From positions 1-8,137 of the forward strand of contig DASSKF010000186.1 in the NCBI GenBank assembly GCA_035690725.1: a DNA stretch of 8,137 bases, in the 5' to 3' direction. The stretch comes from DASSKF01 sp035690725. GTDB taxonomy: Bacteria > Actinomycetota > Actinomycetes > Actinomycetales > Dermatophilaceae. The position numbers and the translations under genes were made by a program. Positions 1-3,869 of the stretch are shown piece by piece. Positions within the stretch are counted from its first letter, which is position 1, and each line of letters starts with the position of its first letter. A model generated the notes under the pieces. The model saw only the letters and a program-made list of their open reading frames with translations. It searched no databases and was not told the origin of the DNA.

Positions 1-5
1 GTGCG

Positions 6-23
6 GCGGAGGGGTGCCTCCGC
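6..23 (-). other. Small hairpin downstream of acpP
   Basis: A perfect 7-bp inverted repeat (GCGGAGG at 6-12, CCTCCGC at 17-23) with a 4-base loop starts 26 bases after the acpP stop codon. In the usual actinobacterial order fabF follows acpP, so this hairpin would sit in the acpP-fabF spacer. It has no T-run, so it may be a partial terminator, an mRNA 3'-end stabiliser for the abundant acpP message, or chance structure in GC-rich DNA. Nothing else is seen in 1-49. Confidence 0.35.
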
Positions 24-49
24 GGACGGGCCGTGCACGACGTCGGGGG

Positions 50-298
50 TCAGCCCTGGTTGCTGGCGATGTAGCCGACGGCGTCCTGGACCGTCTTGAG
101 GTTCTTCACCTCGTCGTCCGGGATGCGCACGCCGAACTTCTCCTCGGCGTTCACCACGATCGTCATCATCGACAGCGAGTCGATGTCGAGGTCGTCCGTG
201 AACGACTTCTCCGGCTGCACGTCGCCGGTGTCGATGCCGGTCTCCTCGTTGACGATCTCGGCGAGGCCGGACAGGATCTCCTGCTCAGTCTGGGCCAT
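50..298 (-). CDS. acpP: Acyl carrier protein (FASII)
   Basis: An 82-residue acidic acyl carrier protein, the soluble cytoplasmic carrier of growing acyl chains in type II fatty acid synthesis. The DIDSLS motif places the 4'-phosphopantetheine attachment at Ser41, which AcpS would modify. The helix-2 segment after it (roughly residues 41-55) is the usual recognition surface for FAS enzymes, and the C-terminal half (residues 56-82) has the expected pattern including the FGVRIPDDE segment. Length is normal for the family (about 75-85). The start at 298 is chosen because an AAGGAGT ribosome-binding site lies 8 bases upstream (307-313); a longer in-frame reading to 364 would only add 22 residues unlike any ACP. 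It is third in the minus-strand order fabD-fabH-acpP, 75 bases after fabH. fabF is expected next, outside the window. Confidence 0.96.
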   Translation of the reverse strand: MAQTEQEILSGLAEIVNEETGIDTGDVQPEKSFTDDLDIDSLSMMTIVVNAEEKFGVRIPDDEVKNLKTVQDAVGYIASNQG

Positions 299-306
299 GG
301 TGTGTG

Positions 307-313
307 ACTCCTT
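307..313 (-). promoter_or_regulatory. Ribosome-binding site of acpP
   Basis: AAGGAGT on the minus strand, 8 bases before the ATG at 298. It is the strongest Shine-Dalgarno match in the fab cluster, fits high ACP demand, and decides the 82-residue start over the longer frame. Confidence 0.8.
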
Positions 314-373
314 GTGTCGGTCGGGTGTGTGCGTTGGGCTGACCCGAGTTACCCGTCGGGCCACGGGAGGATG

Positions 374-1411
374 TCAGGGCAGGACGACGACCTGTGCGGC
401 ATAGACGAGGCCGGCGCCGAAGCCGATCTGCAGGGCGAGGCCGCCGTGCGGTGCCTCCCCCGAGTCGAGCATCCGCTGCGTGGCGAGCGGGATGGAGGCA
501 GCGGAGGTGTTGGCGGTCTCGGCGATGTCGCGGGCCACCGGGATGCCCTCCGGCAGCCCGAGCTGCTTGACCATCGCGTCGATGATGCGCATGTTCGCCT
601 GGTGCGGGATGAAGACGTCGAGGTCCTCGGCCCCGACCCCCGCCTTGTCGAGGGCCTGCTGGGCCACCTTCGCCATGCTCCAGACCGCCCACCGGAACAC
701 CGGCTGGCCCTCCATGAGGATGGCCGGGAACTCCGGGTCGTCCTCGCCGCGCTGGTGCCAGGCGCCCTTGACGTCGATCCACGAGGTGCGCTGGGCGATC
801 TTGTCCCACTTGTCGCCCTCGGATCCCCACACGGTGGGGCCGATGCCGGGGGCGTCCGACGGCCCCACCACGGCGGCCCCGGCGCCGTCGCCGAAGATGA
901 ACGCGGTGCCCCGGTCGTTGGGGTCGGTGAAGTCGGACAGCTTCTCCACGCCGACGACGAGGACGTGCTCGGCGCTCCCGCCGCGCACCATGTCGTTGGC
1001 GAGGCTGATGCCGTAGCAGTAGCCGGCGCAGGCGGCGGAGACGTCGAACGCGGCCGCGCCCTTGGCGCCGAGCCGGTCGGCGAGGATCGGGGCGGCGGCC
1101 GGCGTCTGGTAGGGGTGGGTCACCGTCGCCACCAGCACGGCACCGATCCGGGACGGGTCGATGTCGGCCCGCTCGCACGCCTGCCGGGCGGAGGCCTCGG
1201 CCATGTCGACCACGGTCTCCTCGGGGGCGGCGAAGCGCCGGCTCACGATGCCCGAGCGCTGCTGGATCCACTCGTCCGAGGAGTTGATCGCGTCGATGAT
1301 CTCGGAGTTGGGCACGACCCGCTCGGGCCGGTAGGCCCCGACGCCCCAGATGCGGGCGTGCGGGGCGCCGCTCGGGGTGGCGAGGGTGCCGCGGTGGGAG
1401 GGGGTCGGCAT
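374..1411 (-). CDS. fabH: 3-oxoacyl-ACP synthase III (KAS III)
   Basis: Initiating condensing enzyme of FASII: it joins an acyl-CoA primer to malonyl-AcpP to give 3-oxoacyl-AcpP. The 345-residue protein has the thiolase fold signature and the full KAS III catalytic triad: Cys128 in SAACAGYCYG, His270 in IPHQANMRI and Asn301 in ETANTSAASIP. The GFGAGL segment near residues 330-335 is also family-typical. In Actinobacteria FabH often prefers branched-chain acyl-CoA primers, giving iso/anteiso fatty acids; that preference is inferred here. I chose the ATG at 1411 because AGGAGA lies 7 bases upstream. An in-frame ATG at 1429 would add six residues (MSGDTG) and overlap the fabD stop as TGATG, but lacks a ribosome-binding site. 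Residues 1-20 are a short Pro/Thr/Ser-rich extension before the core strand ARIWGVGAYRP. It follows fabD by 17 bases and is surely in the same operon. Confidence 0.96.
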   Translation of the reverse strand: MPTPSHRGTLATPSGAPHARIWGVGAYRPERVVPNSEIIDAINSSDEWIQQRSGIVSRRFAAPEETVVDMAEASARQACERADIDPSRIGAVLVATVTHPYQTPAAAPILADRLGAKGAAAFDVSAACAGYCYGISLANDMVRGGSAEHVLVVGVEKLSDFTDPNDRGTAFIFGDGAGAAVVGPSDAPGIGPTVWGSEGDKWDKIAQRTSWIDVKGAWHQRGEDDPEFPAILMEGQPVFRWAVWSMAKVAQQALDKAGVGAEDLDVFIPHQANMRIIDAMVKQLGLPEGIPVARDIAETANTSAASIPLATQRMLDSGEAPHGGLALQIGFGAGLVYAAQVVVLP

Positions 1412-1418
1412 ACCGGTG

Positions 1419-1424
1419 TCTCCT
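1419..1424 (-). promoter_or_regulatory. Ribosome-binding site of fabH, decides start
   Basis: AGGAGA on the minus strand, 7 bases from the ATG at 1411. It lies inside the reading that would begin at the alternative ATG at 1429, so it favours the shorter FabH. It sits between the fabD stop (1429-1431) and the fabH start, which fits re-initiation after fabD translation. Confidence 0.65.
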
Positions 1425-1428
1425 GACA

Positions 1429-2430
1429 TCAGGACTGGGACGGTGAGGCGGCGGGCTGCGGACGCTCGGCCGGTGGGGCGTCGCGTGGGGCGTCGGCACC
1501 CGGCTGGCCGTGCTCGCGGACCATGCGGTGGGCCTCGGGCAGGTCCTCGGGGGTCTTGAGGGCGAGGGTCTCGACGCCGCGCAGGCCGCGCTTGGCCAGG
1601 CCGGTCAGCGTGCCGGCCGGCGGGATCTCGATGAAACCGGTCACGCCCAGCTCGGCGAAGGTCTGCATCGTCAGGTCCCAGCGGACCGGGCGACGGACCT
1701 GCTCGACCAGGCGGCCGAGCACCTCCGGACCGCTGTGCACCACCGTGCCGTCACGGTTGGAGACCAGGCGGGTCCGTGGGTCGTGGGTGGAGATCGCGCG
1801 GGCGTGGCCGGCGAGCACCTCGACGGCTGGTTCCATGTGCTCGGTGTGGAACGCACCGGCGACCTGCAGCGGGATGACGCGGGCCTTGGTCGGCGGGTCG
1901 TCCTTCAGCGCGGCGAGCTGCTCCATCGTGCCGGCCGCGACGACCTGGCCGGCGCCGTTCATGTTGGCCGGGGTCAGGCCGTGCCGCTCGATCGTGGCGA
2001 CCACCTCCTCGGGGTCGCCGCCCAGCACCGCGCTCATCCCGGTCGGGCGGGCCGCGGACGCCGCGGCCATCGCCCGGCCGCGCTCGCGCACGAAGACCAT
2101 GGCCTGCTCGGCGGTCAGCACGCCCGCAGCGGCCGCGGCAGTGACCTCGCCGACCGAGTGCCCGGCACCGGCGGCGACTCGACGGAACCCGTCGGACGGG
2201 TGCTCGAACAGCGCGAGGAGCGAGACGAGGCCGGCGCTGACGATGAGCGGCTGGGCCACCGCCGTGTCCTTGATCGTCTCGGCGTCCGACTCGGTGCCGT
2301 GCGCCACCAGGTCCAGGCCGGCGACGGCGGACAGCCACTCCAGGCGGTCACGGAAGGCGGGCAGCTCCAGCCACGGCGCGAGGAATCCCGGCGCCTGGGA
2401 GCCCTGTCCGGGGCAGACGATGACCAGCAC
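1429..2430 (-). CDS. fabD: Malonyl-CoA:ACP transacylase
   Basis: Transfers malonyl from malonyl-CoA to the phosphopantetheine arm of AcpP, supplying the extender unit for FASII. The 333-residue protein begins with the typical MLVIVCPGQGSQ (oxyanion-hole glutamine region). It carries the nucleophile Ser92 in GHSVGE, the conserved Arg117 that binds the malonyl carboxylate (RERGRAM) and the catalytic His195 in GAFHTEHM. The catalytic core ends near residue 308, as in E. coli FabD (about 309 residues). Residues 309-333 are an extra Pro/Ala-rich, probably disordered tail. The start is GTG at 2430; no other ATG/GTG/TTG lies upstream in frame before a stop at 2509-2511. GGAAGG abuts the GTG, too close for a normal Shine-Dalgarno, so initiation may be weak or use a leader not obvious here. 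It lies 78 bases after fasR, with three GGTCACG repeats in the gap. Confidence 0.95.
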   Translation of the reverse strand: MLVIVCPGQGSQAPGFLAPWLELPAFRDRLEWLSAVAGLDLVAHGTESDAETIKDTAVAQPLIVSAGLVSLLALFEHPSDGFRRVAAGAGHSVGEVTAAAAAGVLTAEQAMVFVRERGRAMAAASAARPTGMSAVLGGDPEEVVATIERHGLTPANMNGAGQVVAAGTMEQLAALKDDPPTKARVIPLQVAGAFHTEHMEPAVEVLAGHARAISTHDPRTRLVSNRDGTVVHSGPEVLGRLVEQVRRPVRWDLTMQTFAELGVTGFIEIPPAGTLTGLAKRGLRGVETLALKTPEDLPEAHRMVREHGQPGADAPRDAPPAERPQPAASPSQS

Positions 2431-2438
2431 CCTTCCAG

Positions 2439-2470
2439 CGTGACCGGTCGGCCGTGACCTCGTCGTGACC
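2439..2470 (-). repeat. Three GGTCACG direct repeats before fabD
   Basis: On the minus strand GGTCACG occurs at 2464-2470, 2453-2459 and 2439-2445, with start-to-start spacing of 11 and 14 bases, all within 32 bases of non-coding DNA in the 78-base fasR-fabD gap. The last copy ends 8 bases before the fabD GTG. This is a candidate regulator-binding array, possibly for the FasR-like protein encoded just upstream. The same heptamer also occurs singly in coding sequence (1639-1645, 2346-2352, 4182-4188 on the plus strand), so single copies are not specific. The clustering is what stands out. Confidence 0.45.
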
Positions 2471-2508
2471 GATTCCCACGAACAATGCGGCCGACGTTTG
2501 GAGGGTTC

Positions 2509-3723
2509 CTACAACGGATGCCCGGGCGTGTTGCCCAGCCCGCGCCGCCACTCCCGGGTCGTCGGCTCGGCGAGCCGGCCCAGCGACAGCGCCACCTGCA
2601 CGGTGAACGCGTCGCGGGCGCAGGTGAGGTCGAAGCCGGTGACGGTCGCGATCCGGCCCAGCCGGTAGCGCACGGTGTTGGGGTGCACGAAGAGCACGCG
2701 CGCGGTGGCCTCGAGGCCGCCCCCGCCGTCGAGGTAGGCCGCGGCGGTCTCGAACAGCGCGCCACCGGCCTCCTTGAGCGGCCGGTAGGTGCGGTCGACG
2801 AGGATCCGCCGGGCGGCGGTGTCGCCGCCGAGGACCCGCTCGGGCAGCAGCTCGCCCGCGTCGACCGGGCGCGGCGCACCCGGCCAGCCACGCGCCGCGG
2901 TCAGCCCGGACAGGGCGGCGCGGGCGGAGCGACCGGCGGCGAAGAGGTGGGGGACGACCGGACCGACGACGATCGGTCCCGGCCCGAATACCCCGGTCAG
3001 GGAGCCGGTCGTTGTCAGCGGGTCGCTGACGCGGCCGAGGATCGCGACGAGGCGGCGGCCCTGGACGGCGGCGAGCGCCTCGACGTCGAGGCGCTTGGCG
3101 GCCCGGCGGACCGCGTCGACCACGCCGGCCTCGCTGCCCTCGGGTGCCTCACCCGCGACGACCGCCACCTCGTGGACCGACCCCCAGCCGAGTGCCGCCA
3201 CCCGCGAGTGCAGCGAGTCGTCGGCCTCCCCGCGCAGGACGGCGTCGACCACGAGCGACTCCAGCCGGGCGTCCCAGGCGCCGCGGGACTCGGCGGCCTC
3301 GGCGTAGACCTGGGCGGCGGCGAAGGCGATCTCCCGGGAGTAGCGCAGCACCGCCTCGCGCAGCTCCTGCTCCTCGCCGGGCGCCGCGAGCTCGCCGACC
3401 CGGCTCTCGACGACGTCGACGACCGAGCGCACCAGGTCGAGGGTGCGGGCCAGGCTGATCGAGCGGGTCAGCTCCCGGGGTGCCGTCCCGAAGACGTCCG
3501 CGGTGACCGGTGGGGTCTCCGAGGGGTGGCGGTACCACGCGATGAAGGCCGCGATCCCGGCCTGTGCCACCAGGCCCACCCACGACCGGTCCTCGGCCGA
3601 CAGGTCGCGGTACCAGCCGTGGCTGGCCTCCATCTGCTTGAGCGCGCCCGTGGACAGGCTGCCCGCGCTGCGCTCCACGTTGCGCTGGGTGGCGAGGCTG
3701 CCGCGGACGCGAGTGCTCGGCAT
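2509..3723 (-). CDS. fasR: PucR-type regulator, FasR-like activator of FASII genes
   Basis: A 404-residue transcription factor of the PucR/CdaR type. The C-terminal helix-turn-helix (residues about 338-380) shows the family signature LEATARVLFVHPNTVRYRLGR followed by a second helix region FTVQVALSLG. Residues about 35-65, with RSWVGLVAQAGIAAF, match what I recall of the conserved N-terminal segment of Streptomyces FasR and mycobacterial Rv2242. The central part (about 150-300) is the divergent ligand/GGDEF-like region of PucR proteins. Its place directly upstream of fabD-fabH-acpP on the same strand is the usual one for FasR, an activator of fabDHPF in Streptomyces. The gene name rests on this synteny and remembered similarity. 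The ATG at 3723 lacks a Shine-Dalgarno; TAGACT ends 7 bases upstream, so a leaderless mRNA is plausible. The stop TAG is at 2509-2511. No membrane segment or signal peptide is seen. Confidence 0.85.
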   Translation of the reverse strand: MPSTRVRGSLATQRNVERSAGSLSTGALKQMEASHGWYRDLSAEDRSWVGLVAQAGIAAFIAWYRHPSETPPVTADVFGTAPRELTRSISLARTLDLVRSVVDVVESRVGELAAPGEEQELREAVLRYSREIAFAAAQVYAEAAESRGAWDARLESLVVDAVLRGEADDSLHSRVAALGWGSVHEVAVVAGEAPEGSEAGVVDAVRRAAKRLDVEALAAVQGRRLVAILGRVSDPLTTTGSLTGVFGPGPIVVGPVVPHLFAAGRSARAALSGLTAARGWPGAPRPVDAGELLPERVLGGDTAARRILVDRTYRPLKEAGGALFETAAAYLDGGGGLEATARVLFVHPNTVRYRLGRIATVTGFDLTCARDAFTVQVALSLGRLAEPTTREWRRGLGNTPGHPL

Positions 3724-3730
3724 ACCGCGC

Positions 3731-3736
3731 AGTCTA
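3731..3736 (-). promoter_or_regulatory. Possible -10 element for leaderless fasR mRNA
   Basis: TAGACT on the minus strand with 7 bases between it and the ATG at 3723, which would put transcription initiation at or one base before the start codon. No Shine-Dalgarno exists in this space. No convincing -35 is seen at 16-18 bases, which is compatible with a weak or regulated promoter. Confidence 0.35.
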
Positions 3737-3754
3737 TTTGTATGCCGTCCACAA

Positions 3755-3773
3755 GGTGACTTGGCCGGTCACC
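3755..3773. promoter_or_regulatory. GGTGAC-N7-GTCACC inverted repeat upstream of fasR
   Basis: Perfect 6-bp arms (3755-3760 and 3768-3773) separated by 7 bases, centred about 40 bases before the fasR start. The arms share GGTCAC with the direct repeats before fabD, so this could be an autoregulatory operator of the FasR-like protein. That link is inference. Confidence 0.35.
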
Positions 3774-3776
3774 CAC

Positions 3777-3790
3777 TTGCCAGCTGGCAA
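3777..3790. promoter_or_regulatory. Perfect 14-bp palindrome
   Basis: TTGCCAGCTGGCAA reads identically on both strands, with no spacer. It adjoins the large hairpin at 3790-3837 and lies 54-67 bases before the fasR start. A spacerless palindrome of this size is typical of a homodimeric regulator site, but which protein would bind is unknown. It might instead be part of the aceE termination structure. Confidence 0.35.
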
Positions 3791-3837
3791 AGTTGCGGCC
3801 GGAGCGTGACGCATACGTCACGCTCCGCCCGCAACTT
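3790..3837 (-). terminator. Strong hairpin, probable aceE terminator
   Basis: Arms of 22 bases (3790-3811 and 3816-3837) pair with only one mismatch (3799 against 3828) around a 4-base loop CATA. On the minus strand the stem begins 33 bases after the aceE stop and precedes fasR. Only TTT follows the stem in that direction, so it is not a canonical U-tract terminator, but actinobacterial terminators often lack one. A second small hairpin (GCCCC 3851-3855, GGGGC 3860-3864) lies between aceE and this stem. The arms contain CGTGACG/CGTCACG, close to the GTCAC motifs nearby, so a protein-binding role is not excluded. Confidence 0.65.
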
Positions 3838-3869
3838 CCCGGAAGGGAGGGCCCCGTGGGGGGCGAGCG

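Noticed and set aside
299..364. Longer acyl carrier protein starting at 364
   Set aside because: The 22 added residues are translated leader, and the AAGGAGT site is placed for the ATG at 298.
314..3759. Long plus-strand open frames antisense to fabH, fabD and fasR (314-1426, 1510-2457, 2485-3759)
   Set aside because: These are GC-driven shadows of genes with intact active-site motifs on the other strand; their products are Arg/Gly/Ala-rich and match no family I recognise.
3777..3837. CRISPR, insertion-sequence end or attachment site
   Set aside because: The inverted repeats are single and imperfectly matched in type, with no spaced repeat array, transposase, integrase, tRNA gene or target duplication; a terminator or operator explains them better.
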